Below the pieces are notes generated by a model. That model was not told where the DNA came from. It was given only the letters and a program-made list of their open reading frames with translations, and did no database searches. Both the position numbers and the translations under genes were made by a program. From Chalara sp. BL73 (Eukaryota; Ascomycota; Leotiomycetes; Helotiales), in assembly GCA_918026815.1 (NCBI GenBank), contig CAKJVC010000092.1, positions 1,236,888-1,300,887 on the forward strand: 64,000 bases of DNA. The letters are read 5' to 3'. The stretch's first letter is position 1. Each line of letters opens with the position of its first letter. Below, one piece after another: positions 1-10,659 of the stretch.

Positions 1-760
1 ATTCAAGGATGAACATATCACGGATGCCCGTAGTAACCCGCATCATAATCCCTAGGCAGATGTGGAAACGCTGCTTCTGTCAGAAATATGGTCTATTGCA
101 CAGGGAATCAATTAGAGGATCTGCGAAGGTATCACGGTGATGGAATTACAGGCTTGTTGGAGCGTTACGTGGTGATGATATTATCTACAACGCAGAGCAG
201 TAAATGAGGGGAAGACATGCTCTAGCTCCTTGGCCTACTTACGTAAGCCGATTCCTGACAGCTTCACCGTGTCCCCACTCGTGACCCTGTCCCAATGATC
301 CAAGCCCTTCAATTTTCATGATGTCTTTCCGAAGTGTATTCCACATTTTTCTGAGATATTCATCTTCTCGGTAGCTTCACAAGAATCGGGCTGATGGATT
401 GTCATATCGAAATACCAACATAAGGCTGACGTAGATAGAAAATAGCATTATTGACCTGCCTGGTTTGAATCAAATTCTTAATCATTACATCAGGAATATT
501 TTCCGGCATCTTTCTAATTTTGGTGTCCTCGTCAACGACTTCCCCCTTCCAGACTTGGACGTATTCTGGCAACAAGCTTGAGTAAAGCTGACTGAGTGCT
601 TTTAGTGATATTGCTGTCCAGCACCAATTTTGAGCATTTGGCTAGGTGCTTCGCAAAAGCCCTGGACGGTCATTGTGCCATGGCATCTCGCGTGCTTTGT
701 CTTCGCAACGAGGTCGTGGATACCATGTCCAAACTCATGGAATGACATCCAGACTTAATT
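1..760 (-). pseudogene. M3-family metallopeptidase (thimet oligopeptidase/saccharolysin-like) relic, continues past left edge
   Basis: Reading the minus strand from about 755 downward gives HEFGHGIHDLVAKT, the zinc-binding HExGH site of M3 oligopeptidases. It is followed by an EAPSQM segment, then in a shifted frame LKALSQLYSSLLPEYVQVW, then FDMTIHQP, and near the left edge YDAGYYG. All are landmarks of the M3 catalytic domain in the right order. The frame changes after the zinc site, stops interrupt later blocks, and nothing upstream of the zinc site is recognisable before about 780. I read it as a decayed, 5'-truncated copy. Intact members are soluble zinc peptidases that trim short peptides; this copy should be inactive. 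Confidence 0.75.
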
Positions 761-1129
761 TATGCTTTAATAGCCTAGGTTTAATAGACTAGGTTTGTTG
801 GCTGTTGGCTTGGAAAAATTGCAAACTAATGCTGTCGCTGGGTAACTTCGTTGTCCATCTGCCTTTTAAAAACCCTACTTCAACAACTTTATTCACCCCT
901 GGCAGAGGCTCGACCCGATATCTATTAAGATTTAAAAAGCGCTTAGGTACTTTAGCTGTACGGCGTGTACTACAGCGCATACAACCCTACACTTCAAATT
1001 ATTCTGCCAGTGTGAACGCCATAAAGAAAAAAGATAATCCACGTCGACCTTTTAACCCCTTCGTTGCCAATTGATTGTCACCCTATTCGTTTTTAATACG
1101 TTCAACTTTAGGTTACCTCTTATACTATA
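761..1129. other. no gene recognised
   Basis: Both strands hold short open frames here (about 60-90 codons) with no recognisable domain. The segment lies exactly between two gene relics, so it may be the trace of an inserted element, but I see no terminal repeats or target duplication. Confidence 0.3.
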
Positions 1130-1500
1130 TTGCAACACGGATCGCCCGTGCTCGAAAGGACATGGATCTTAACAATTTATTTCCGTTATTTGGAGACATT
1201 CTATTTCTTCTATTTCCTTTCGCACCATGTTCAAGAAGAAGCAGAATCCAATAGAAGTTCTGCCTTTGTATTTTCACTCCGTACTGCATGAAATAATGCT
1301 GTGCGGCCAAAGCAGTCTTTCATGCTTGGACCACCTTCTTTCAGCAAGAGTTTGATAACACTTTCGCTTCTAATTTCTACTGCGAGATACAATGGATTCT
1401 GTCTGTCCATTGTGTCTTATTTCCTGAAGTCGGCCACTGGTGCAATTACTACATGGCAAAACAGCGCCGTGCGAACTGAAAGTAAAAGAACATCAAATTA
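1130..1500 (-). pseudogene. ankyrin-repeat protein relic
   Basis: The minus strand translates through DRQNPLYLAVEIRSESVIKL followed by DCFGRTALFHAVRSENTKAE. These are two adjacent ankyrin-type helices with the usual G/Q-x-T/N-x-L-x-x-A pattern. A third piece, LLLEHGAKGN, is found only in another frame, and an in-frame stop precedes the first repeat. No start, no N-terminal domain and no continuous frame remain. It is probably a dead fragment of a larger ankyrin-repeat gene. Confidence 0.6.
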
Positions 1501-1610
1501 AATTCTTCGGCAATACTCAGATATCTTACCATAACTAGTCTTACTCTTCGATATTCTCTCCCAAATTTCAAGCTATATCGTCACCCCGTTTCTGTTCAAC
1601 TTTATACATT

Positions 1611-3769
1611 CTAGATGTAATATTTAGCTTTCCCTTCAACCACTTCCTGGCCATCATCATGGCCGGCAGATGCTCTCCGGCGTTCAATTTTCTTGTTGGT
1701 GTGCCAGTAGCTAATCGTGTTGAATATGGCAATCACGATAGCGGTGGAGATCAGAGCAACGACAACAGTCCATCCAGTCTTGTAACGTGGCCTATCTTTG
1801 GCTTGGAAAAGCTGGCTGCCGACTATTCCGGAGGCATTGGCTGACATGATGAACATTGCCTATCTGAAATTAGCATTGGATAGATTGGGTGTACGAATAT
1901 GGACTCACCATTCTGATGGATCTATCAGCGGGATTCTTGGCGTTGGCGGCCAACCATGAGCCATTGACAGGATCTGCGTATGTCAGCATATGAAGTCGGT
2001 CACCTCCGAACACCTACGCCAAGATGTTGCAAATGCCGACGACAGCGTGAGTATGGCAAATTTTCCATCCCTGTTGTTGGTGGCCGCAATGAGCAGATTT
2101 CCGATCTGATCATATGGTTAGTTCATGGTGTTCAAAAGGCGCTGATCTGACCTACGCAGAAGCCCAACCAAAAGAACAACCCGACAATAATAATTAAACC
2201 CTTTTTCTGTAGCTTATCGCTTATTAAATTTAGCAAGAGAGACTAGTATAGGAGAGAAGGACGCTTACGCAGTCAAGCCCACAACGACATTGACTGGGAT
2301 GACCAACCAGCCACCAACAGATACGAGAGCATTGGATTTTAGACGATCGTAGCCATATGATACAACAAGTGAGGGTCCATAAGCCCATAGTACCCCAGCC
2401 GGGGCAAGTGCGCATATTGTGAGCAGCAAATGAGGATAGATGCGCCACGTCGTGAGCTATTATGATGATGTTAGTGTACTTGTTCTATTTCTCCCAAGCA
2501 ACAAACAAACTCACAGTGTCTTTTAGTTGTGCCATACTTATTGACTTCCTCACCTCGCCATCGGGATTCTCCAGGCGGATTCTCTCTCTCATGATGTGTA
2601 CTTCTCGTTCGGTAAAGTATCTGAGACCTGTCAAGGTCACAGGATTTGCAGGTGTTCCAGGGAATAAGCTGGCAAAGATGCCGGCGACTAAGATAGTGAA
2701 TAGCCCTTCAATCTTCAGTTTGACCCGAATTAGTGAAAATTTCAAGAAATATCTTAGTTATACTTACAATAAACATCCACTGCCAACCAGCAAGGCCCGA
2801 AACTCCTCTCATTTGAAGTCTATCTTGATGTCAGCGTATCGTTTTCCTGGTAGAAATTGAACTCACATTCCATATGCGACCAGTCCCGATGATGATTGGG
2901 CAATCACATTTGCGAGAAAGAACCAGGCAAATCTGACAGCTAGCTCCTTTCTTCTGTACCAGAGAGTGATTGTGAAAAGTCCTGCAGGTATAAATCCTGA
3001 CTCACAAAGCCTAGGTAGAAATTAACTTTCTTGCTTTTTTTTAATTTTTTTTAATTTTTTTAATGTATGTTATAGATACTTACCCAAGAATTAGACGAGT
3101 CGCCAGATAAGATGCCAGGCCCTTTTGGAAAGCCTGGAATGTTGCAACAAGACCACTGCAGACAAGTTAGTGACCAGACTTCGCAGAGGTATGTGAAACA
3201 AGATGGTAGGAAACTTCGTACAATGCAACGATCTGGCAAGATATCCAAATTGATGGGCCGACACGGTACAAGATAATATTGCTTGGAATCTATAGGTAAT
3301 TTAGCGTGCGAACATTCGACGAAGTGAACATTTACCTCAAGAAGAACGATGCCAGCTGACAATAGTTGCTGACCAATATTGAACTGATTCTGTGTGATGC
3401 CGACATCGCGGAAAAAGAAATCCGTCAATGCATTGCCACTATCCATCAAAGTTCGGTTATATTTCAAGCTGTGCTAGGGTATGTTGAACGTACATGTTGC
3501 CACGATCATATTGAAGAGCAAAAAAGCCGAGGCCAAGCAGTACCATAACAATAAAGTCAAGTCTAACACTATTAGTATATGACGCGCCATGGGGAAGGGG
3601 GGATCAACTTTCGGACAAGACGCGTCTCTTCATCGGGAGTCCAATCTACTACTGAGTCTCTGATACTACTATTAGGAGAAGATTCCTTGTCTGTAATTGC
3701 TTCAGACGTAGTCTTCTCATCCCGGCCATCTGCTGTGTAACCATAGTAAATCTGATCTGAGTTTCCCAT
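1611..3769 (-). CDS. MFS anion:cation symporter, Dal5/allantoate-permease family (possible sulfonate transporter)
   Basis: A multi-exon gene encodes a 12-helix major facilitator. The N-terminal exon ends with DWTPDEETRLVRK, the soluble lead-in typical of fungal Dal5-type permeases. Later exons give LDFIVMVLLGLGFFALQYDR, ALTDFFFRDVGITQNQFNIG, QQLLSAGIVLLE, SNIILYRVGPSIWISC, FIPAGLFTITLWYRRKELAV and a cytosolic tail after FQAKDRPRYKTGW. All major blocks of the family are in order and no frame break was seen. Dal5-family members import allantoate, nicotinate, small peptides or, for yeast Soa1, sulfonates. Substrate is inferred only from the divergently transcribed TauD-type dioxygenase starting 324 bases away, which suggests sulfonate or taurine uptake across the plasma membrane. 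One intron carries a run of T/A blocks. Confidence 0.85.
3031..3064. repeat. low-complexity T-rich run inside an intron
   Basis: Three successive runs of T separated by AA lie inside a transporter intron (on the minus strand, from the donor GTAAGTATCT to an acceptor ending CTACCTAG). It looks like simple-sequence expansion with no coding effect. Confidence 0.8.
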
Positions 3770-4092
3770 TCTGAGAAATGTCGAAATTGAGCTCGCAGTT
3801 CCGGCCGTCAGATGTGCATGAAACCTTGGGAGGGATGCTACATAGCTTTATCGGAAAACTTCAAGGAGTTGAGAACTCGCGTGTCAATAGATCATTCCCG
3901 ATGTCACCGCCAAGCGCGCGTTATAACATTGCGGAATATTCAATTTGACAAAGAATACCTATACGCCGAGATGTTTCTCGTAACCTCCTCCATGAGGGCA
4001 TATCAGGAGAATCTAGCGTAATTGTCTTAATGGTATACTGTTATTTGTTGACATCGGAAGTTAGATACACAAATCACAAAAAATCTCAGACA
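3770..4092. promoter_or_regulatory. shared divergent promoter of transporter and TauD-like dioxygenase
   Basis: The two start codons lie 323 bases apart on opposite strands, so this stretch must hold both promoters. I did not find an obvious sulfur-regulator (CACGTG-type) site by eye. Confidence 0.6.
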
Positions 4093-5891
4093 ATGGCTAG
4101 CAAGGGGACAGATACACGGCCGGTATCCGATGAATTTGATTTGCGAAAGATGTAAGTTTATTGTTGGTGGGTGGAATGACACCTTTGGACAGTCATTTCG
4201 CATCATTTTGGTGCCGCCCCCACGTAATGTTGCGACAATGACAAAGAACTACTTTCTCTAGAATTAACATTTATTTCACAACTATCCCGCATTCTGTACT
4301 GTAATCTGGAAAGTAGAAACAATAAATTAATTGCTAAATTCTCCGTTTCCAGAATGCCTTCAGATTTAGAAGCTTTTAAGCACATCTCGCCTGATTCAGG
4401 CACCCCAATAACTATACATCCCCTATTCAACCCCAAAATTAGGAATTGGGAGCCGAAAGACCCAATACGCGAGGAAATACAGCCTCCCAAAGATCGTGCA
4501 TTTTTCGCTGACCCAGAAAAGAAGGCGCTTCTGGCAGTTGCTAAGCAAGTAGACTTAACTGAATCGATTGGAACGGTTCTGGAAAATGTACAGCTATCTC
4601 AACTTGATGATAAGCAATTGGATGAACTTGCATTATTGGTCAATGAGAGAGGTGTGGTCTTCTTCCGTGATCAAGACTTGAACACGGAGCAGCAAGTCAA
4701 ACTCTTCGAACATTATGGTATGGTTTCTTGATCTGCGCCAGAAAGAAAAGTGTGGTGCTCACTTAATGGACTAGGTATACTTGACAAGCATCCAGCACAA
4801 AAGGATACAAAACATGTTGTGATCAGGGGGAGTACAAACGATACCCGTGCGGAATGGGCATATACTCCTTGGGTAAGAATAGCAAAGAAGAACCGGAAAA
4901 ACGAACAAAACTAACACTCTTTCAAAGCCCATCGGGGATTTTCATGCAGACACCTCTTTTGAGATTAACCGTAAGCAAGTGGGCGAAAAAAGCAGTTAAA
5001 TAAAGTTTCTGACATTCTACCAGCTCCATCATACTCTATGTTGAGAATGGAAGAACACCCCACTGTTGGAGGTGACACAGCTTGGGTATTTGCTCTATAC
5101 AAACATTGATGACCTGCACAGGCTAATAAGCTTAGGTTTCCCAATATGGTCTATATGATGCCCTAAGTGATGCCCTGAAGCGCTTTGTAGATGGGTTGCA
5201 TGCAGTTCACACCTCGAGATTACAATGTAAGGTACTAGCTCTCACGTGACTACATGAATGTGCTAACGCAGCCTTCAGATGACACAATCATCGACTCTTG
5301 GGGCGTTGGCCCTAACAGACCGCCAATCGATACCCATCACCCTGCTGTCCGCACTCACCCTGTAACTGGATTGAAAGCTTTGAATGTAAACCCGGGTTTC
5401 GTCACTGCGTTCGCTGAGCTCAAGAAAGAAGAGTCGGACAAATTGCTCGACTTCTTCAAGCTCCATCTCCACGCCGCTGATGACCATTCTGTCAGATGGA
5501 AGTGGGCTGTCGGTTCGGTAGCTCTCTGGGATAACGTGAGTTGCGTGAAAGGATTCTGCCTTTTTTTCGGCAGATATAGTCTCATGCTTGACTAACAATA
5601 GTGCAGAGGGCTACTTTACATCGCGTCATTCCAGGAACCCATACGGAACCACGACGAGGGATCCGCACGACGGTCTTTGGAGAGAAGCGTACGTCTCTAA
5701 TTTATCTGGCACTAAAATGCCGCAACTAATTGAGAACAGCATTCTTTGATCCAAATAGCGAAAGTCGAGCCCAGAGGGCCGCCAGACTCAAGAAGGATGT
5801 AGAAATCCGGCAAGCAGATGGGAAACCGAATGGAAATGAAGCCACCAACGACGCAAGCAATGGGACTACCAATGGGACGAGCGCTGCGTAG
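4093..5891 (+). CDS. TauD/TfdA-family 2-oxoglutarate-dependent dioxygenase
   Basis: This is a non-haem iron enzyme of the taurine/alkylsulfonate dioxygenase family, which hydroxylates sulfonates to release sulfite using 2-oxoglutarate and O2. A short first exon (4093-4151, MASKGTDTRPVSDEFDLRK) splices in frame to 4353. A start at 4354 is the alternative. The second exon has the family's entry block VFFRDQDLNTEQQVKLFEHY. A later exon gives IGDFHADTSFE, the first metal ligands (HxD). Near the C-terminus, ATLHRVIPG supplies the distal His and RRGIRTTVFGE the 2-oxoglutarate-binding Arg. The tail is Asn/Gly-rich and ends at 5891. Divergent pairing with a Dal5-type transporter supports sulfonate use, but other TauD-family substrates cannot be excluded. 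Confidence 0.88.
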
Positions 5892-6430
5892 GACGTGGAA
5901 ACATGAAATGTACGTTAGCATAAATTTTAAGGAGAACAATACCTGAGGAGGAGCAACTTGAAACATGCTGTGGATATATGCGCTTGAATACAACCTTTAA
6001 TTAATGAACCAAATCGTAGCATTGAATAGTAGCGCGGATGCTGATTGAAAACGGTATAACTGCTCTTGGACTAACAAAGCCTAACTAGCTAATGGTAAAA
6101 AAAAGGGGGAAAGGACGGCCCGAGCCATGGTTTGAACACATGCGATACTTAACTACGTATCGGCCGACAAAATCACTCCTCTTGCTGATAAAATAATAAG
6201 AGCCATTGATCCAGATTGACAAGCGAGTTTATGCCTACTCTGATATCTCCTGTTGAATGAGGACTTAGGTTCCAGAGATCACCGGCGTGGCTTCCTCGCA
6301 CAGCTTTGCGTCTGATTGCCATCTTTTGATGGAGGTGCTCCTTTCAAAACCTTCGCGCCTGCCTTCGACAGCCATATCGTGGCCAAGTCTGTTCTTGCCT
6401 AGATGCTGTTCTAGTAAACAGTGAGGTGCC
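5892..6430. other. intergenic, nothing recognised
   Basis: This holds the 3' flank of the dioxygenase gene and distal upstream sequence of the next gene. Its open frames are short and without family features. Confidence 0.5.
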
Positions 6431-6439
6431 ATATAAAAG
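6431..6439 (+). promoter_or_regulatory. TATA box of the secreted Cys-rich protein gene
   Basis: ATATAAAAG lies about 210 bases before the start at 6649. It is followed by a strongly pyrimidine-rich leader (about 6450-6600), the usual arrangement for a highly expressed fungal gene. Confidence 0.5.
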
Positions 6440-6648
6440 CACTCCCTTCTTGGTGTTTTGCTTTCCTTTCTTTCTTCTTCACCAACATTGCTCCAATACA
6501 ATATCAACTTCCAACTCTCTTCCCCCAAACATTCCATACTACTGCTTCTCTGCTTTCAACTCCATCAATTCTTGCTTACTTCAATCATATTCTCTTTGTC
6601 AATTTTCACAAGCCGATTAAACTTCTGGCACTTCGTCCTTACGGCAAG

Positions 6649-7414
6649 ATGAAGCTCACCATTCCAACAGCCATCGCTATTTTGACTTCTATAGCTACAG
6701 CTGTAACAAGTCCCATCTCAGTTGTCACCACCTTGATCACCAAATCATTACCCGGTGCAAAGAGCCAACCTACAGCAAAGGCATCGCTTAGTGTCATCGA
6801 CCAGCGTCCCTCTCATTCCATTGCAGGCACCAAGGTTGTCATCCCAGCCGCATCCAATACTGCTGCAATCCTCTCGGCTGTCAGTTCGGTCACAGCGAAC
6901 ATTCTACCACTCCAATCAATCTTGCCAGCATATTCCAACCCTTTCAGTTCAGCCTCTCCTCCTTGCCCAAACTTGGAGAAATGTAAATCCAAACCCAAGT
7001 GTCTCATTAAAGCGCTCCAGAAGACGAAATACGAGCGTTGTTCCGCAGATGACATGAACTTACAGCAGAAGGATATTGACAGCTTGTTCAAAGAGCAAAA
7101 CGATCATTATGAGGATCTGGTTGACTGCCTTCGTGCTGGTGTCGATGAGATATTTGGGCTCTCTGGATGCGAGAAGCTGGATTACGGATGCAGCTGCTAT
7201 TATCCGGCCACCACTATCCTCTCTGAAGAGGCGTCAGAAGTCATCTATGAAACATGCAAAGGAGGTGTTAGTCCATTAGCAAGTAAGTACCTATCATTCA
7301 AACCGATGCGACATTGACTTTTAATACACAGAAGCCAAGAAATGTGCTATCTCCATCTGCGAGATCCAGTATATCCTCGATAGGCTCGCTTCTAACCGCG
7401 AGTACCAGAGGTAA
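6649..7414 (+). CDS. small secreted Cys-rich protein with partial CFEM-like cysteine spacing
   Basis: There are two exons (6649-7282 and 7332-7414, phase 1). I start at MKLTIPTAIAILTSIATAV, a clear signal peptide, rather than the upstream in-frame ATG at 6421, which lies before the TATA box. A Ser/Ala-rich stretch of about 100 residues precedes a cysteine-rich half. This half has CPNLEKCKSKPKC, then LVDC, GLSGCEKLDYGCSC, YETC and, after the intron, KKCAISICE. The C-x3-D-x2-C-x-C piece (CEKLDYGCSC) resembles the middle of a CFEM domain, though the flanking spacing fits poorly. Function is unknown; extracellular location is inferred from the signal peptide. It could be an effector-like or haem-binding CFEM relative. 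Confidence 0.75.
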
Positions 7415-7741
7415 GCTAGGTCATGGTCTGTTTTCCCGGGGGGATGGCCAATAAAAGCGGCGGAAAGACGCGTACGGGGTTCTGGGTGTGGTGCTGGTAA
7501 TTCTGTTCAGTGAGGTATAGTTTTGCAAGGACTTTCAAGGCACGGGCTGCTCTTGATTCTGTTTTTCGATCAGTAATACAAAGATGGTTACATTTTCCCC
7601 TTAAGTTTTCTGTATGCTCAAGTGATGATGTGACGAGCCACTGAATGATCAGCAAACCCTGCCAATCATATTACTTATTAAAAGTCCGGTTCTCCATAGA
7701 AGAGAAGCATTTGGAGCACACACATCACTAGCATTCGTTTG
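7415..7741. other. convergent 3' flanks, nothing recognised
   Basis: This lies between the 3' ends of the secreted-protein gene and the acetyltransferase gene. I see no further feature. Confidence 0.5.
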
Positions 7742-8290
7742 TCAGAGATCTTTACTAAAGAACGTAGCATCACATCTCGTCCCATCAGCCCAACTTGCGT
7801 ATGACCTACAAGTCCCCCACTCCTCCCATCCGAGCCTCTTGTACATATCCCTCGCTGGCGTCTCAGTAGCAGTATCCAGCGTCAACATTTCTCTCCCAGT
7901 CTCCTTCGCAAACTGCTCAATATGAAACATCAGCATCCGTGCGATCCCTCTTCTCCTCGCATCAGGTCTAACCAAAAGCTTCACGACCTCCGCACGATGC
8001 AGGTGCGTGGTTTTGGGAATTATAGAGAGCTGGACCGTGCCGAGGATCTCTGGGGAGGTGTCGTACGTCAGGATGAAGAGGTGCAGGATCTGCGAGGAGA
8101 TGGGCGAGCTGAGCTGGCTCCAGTATGTGGATGCGGAGGGCAGGGACAGCGGCGCGTGGAACCCGATTGAGGAGCCTTGCGGATCGTTGACGCATTGGCA
8201 GAGAAGGGTGGATAGGGAGTTTACATGCTGAGGAATGTCAGATGCGGTTAGCTGGGTGATGGTGTATCCCGATGACAGAGGCTCTCGCAT
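7742..8290 (-). CDS. GNAT-family N-acetyltransferase
   Basis: A single exon of 182 residues, the usual size of a one-domain GNAT. The acetyl-CoA-binding motif A is visible as VVKLLVRPDARRRGIARMLM, with R-R-R-G-I-A matching the Q/RxxGxG/A pyrophosphate loop. It is followed by the helix and the LTLDTATETPARDMYKRLGW block that ends the fold. The N-terminus (ITQLTASDIPQH) matches the first strand of the domain. Enzymes of this type acetylate amines of small molecules or proteins; the substrate cannot be told from sequence. No functional link to neighbours is evident. Confidence 0.88.
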   Translation of the reverse strand: MREPLSSGYTITQLTASDIPQHVNSLSTLLCQCVNDPQGSSIGFHAPLSLPSASTYWSQLSSPISSQILHLFILTYDTSPEILGTVQLSIIPKTTHLHRAEVVKLLVRPDARRRGIARMLMFHIEQFAKETGREMLTLDTATETPARDMYKRLGWEEWGTCRSYASWADGTRCDATFFSKDL

Positions 8291-8766
8291 ATTTGGTGAG
8301 GTTTGTGTTTACGCAGTCGTTGTGTGATGCTGAGGTGTTCATGATGTGGGGCAGCTTGACACGACCTTAATCTTCTTCTCATTCCGACTCCCACTTTTCC
8401 ATGTTTATGTACAGGGACGGATTTTATAAGCAAGTATATCGACTGATCTTTGGCTGTGATCAACTGATTGCAGACCCGTAATTTACAGTGAAGGGTGCAA
8501 GAAGAACGGATGGCAAGGCAATGGTTAGCGATTCAAAATCGAAAAACATGGGAAGAATAGCCAGCGTAACTTCCCAGATTCTGTTCCGCCCCTATACTTA
8601 TTATACATTAAGTTGCTGAGGACTGAAGATTGTAGCTCCTTGTGTTGCTGTTTTAATCCATTATTTTTATGTGCTTTATATTTGGACACCTAGACTGTCA
8701 TTTTCGTTTGCTATTACTTCCTCTTTGAACATGATATTCTACGCTTATTTCAGCCGGTTCATTTTA
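8291..8766. other. intergenic, nothing recognised
   Basis: Upstream region of the acetyltransferase gene. It is AT-rich, with no clear open frame or regulatory site. Confidence 0.5.
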
Positions 8767-9165
8767 CTAAATCACCAGTGGTTTGCTTAGATGACTTAGT
8801 TCGTTTAAATGATTTGTGTTGCTTGCATGAACTGGAGGGCTTGAATTCGTTGGGATGTCACAATATATGCTTGCTAGCCTCCATTTCATTTGTTTGTACA
8901 CTCTACATTTTAGAGCTTGCACCTTATGGTTTGTGCAAGTGGAGCATGACTTCTCAAATGGTGCCAAAGTTGCCACTACACAGCCAGTTGCAGGGGCGGA
9001 GACTGTCAAAGATGACGCATTTGCAATACAGGTCATAGATGAGTGCCAGTTATCACATATAAATTCGATGGCAATTGACTGAGGACCACCATTACAAGCA
9101 ACTTGACAACACAGCATCCTTCTTTGGCGTAGTGCCAATGAACCTAAAAGGCTCCTACAATTCAT
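8767..9165 (-). CDS. uncertain Cys-rich ORF, possibly a small secreted protein with unplaced exons
   Basis: A 132-codon minus-strand frame includes CNGGPQSIAIEFICDNW, MTCIANASSLTVSAPATGC and EKSCSTCTNH. The density of cysteines and the Ser/Thr/Asn composition look like a mature small secreted protein, but the open frame has no signal peptide. A GTGCAAG donor after TCTNHK may end the real exon, so the trailing residues may be intronic. The 5' exon was not found. It could equally be a fragment or chance ORF. Confidence 0.3.
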   Translation of the reverse strand: MNCRSLLGSLALRQRRMLCCQVACNGGPQSIAIEFICDNWHSSMTCIANASSLTVSAPATGCVVATLAPFEKSCSTCTNHKVQALKCRVYKQMKWRLASIYCDIPTNSSPPVHASNTNHLNELSHLSKPLVI

Positions 9166-10272
9166 TTATAATGCCAAATATATATATTATTAAGCCACTC
9201 ACTTAGGAGGTATGATACATCGTCACAGACATGTCGATTCGAGTTGTTTACTTGCGATCAAGCAAGAGTTGTCACGTACGTTTTCTGATTCATAAAGTGA
9301 TTTAAGGCGTTTAACAGCTTTTTAAATAGTGGACCCGTTGCATGGACCAGTGGGAGGACCTGCATAATTACTTGCACCCTTAACCCGTTAAGCCGAGCGC
9401 CGTTCAAATACCTATACGGCGCAAATCTGGGATGTCTGTCAGGACCATATTTAGAATCAGTCTTTGAAGTTTCGAAATTATCCGAGTAAAAAGGCAGGTA
9501 TCATGTACGCGATACTGATCTGTTCAAATTGAGAGATAGGCGAGACGAGCAGGTGCAAAGGCGTCTCCCTTGGAGATAGAATCACGGATAGGAAGCAAAA
9601 TGTACTAATGAGGAGCTGTATGTAGAAGGCTGTGGGCCAAACCCAATTACCAAAGAATTTCGCTCTATTTCTCATCTAAGTCTAATAGAATCTATACCAG
9701 AAAGTTGTATTGCTAAATTTGAAGTCTGATTAACTTCGCTGTCGTCTTTAGCATATGCCTTATTTCTGGAATATATTATAGAAGTATAAGCTAAGTAACA
9801 TAAGAGTGGCATGTTGCGTGCAAGTTTGCCTAATAAATTTCTGACCCTATCTAGAATCTACCAGTCTTATTCCCGTTGCCACTCTTCATTCTCATAGTTA
9901 TCGATATCGCGACTCAATTCCCAGATTTTTCCTTTGCCCAAGCAAGGCAGATACTCTTCATCTAGTCAAATGCCCTGTCTCAAACATGTTGACCCGTATA
10001 CCATTGTGTCCAACATTTCATTCTAGGTGCTTTTGGCTACCGTTCAAGACGTTAGGTTGGCTTTGTTTTGTTATGCTAATAGCAAGGTCAGACTTTGTAT
10101 GAGCCTCGTTATTTTCATTCAGTATAAGAGGTTTATCCTACAGACTGTGCACAACTTTATTCAGTGTAATATTCCATTACTATTTCGGTAGCTATAAAAT
10201 CTCGAAAACGTCACGCAAGCGATGACTTCCCCTTAATCTTTCACTTCCTTAACACGAAAAACATTTATGTTG
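9166..10272. other. intergenic, nothing recognised
   Basis: AT-rich sequence of about 1.1 kb with only short open frames. Confidence 0.5.
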
Positions 10273-10659
10273 TCACCTTCTGGCACTTCTCTGTGCATCT
10301 TGGAATGCCCTCATTCTATCCTCCATATCCTTTCTGTACTGGACGAATTTCGCATTATGCGCATCTAAGGCGCTCTTTTGTCTTTCTGCAAACTGGCAAA
10401 CTTCAGAATACGCGGCGCTATATACCGGTGATGTTGCTTGTTTCGCACGTTGCGCATCCAAGGCACTCTTTTGCCTTTCTGCGAATTGGCGATATTGAGA
10501 ATACGCCGCGTTGTATGCAGATAGTCCTCCTTGGTGATTGGGATCAAAACTCCCTCTGCCTGTAGGACCCTGGTAGATTCTGCTAATAGGACCTTGGTAG
10601 GGGTTAAATGGAAGATATGGCGTATTGGGCCGCTGTGCCGGGGTTCTTCCACCGTCCAT
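10273..10659 (-). CDS. hypothetical small protein with a duplicated QFAERQKSALDA repeat
   Basis: A single exon of 128 residues with no signal peptide. The N-terminal third is Pro/Gly-rich (MDGGRTPAQRPNTPYLPFNP). Two tandem copies of a unit of about 35 residues follow: AYNAAYSQYRQFAERQKSAL and VYSAAYSEVCQFAERQKSAL, each continuing DAxxAK. The C-terminus is charged and helical (YRKDMEDRMRAFQDAQRSAR). The duplication is visible in DNA as well (about 10340-10420 and 10440-10520). The repeats would form amphipathic helices. I do not recognise the family; the repeat conservation favours a real gene over chance. Confidence 0.55.
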   Translation of the reverse strand: MDGGRTPAQRPNTPYLPFNPYQGPISRIYQGPTGRGSFDPNHQGGLSAYNAAYSQYRQFAERQKSALDAQRAKQATSPVYSAAYSEVCQFAERQKSALDAHNAKFVQYRKDMEDRMRAFQDAQRSARR

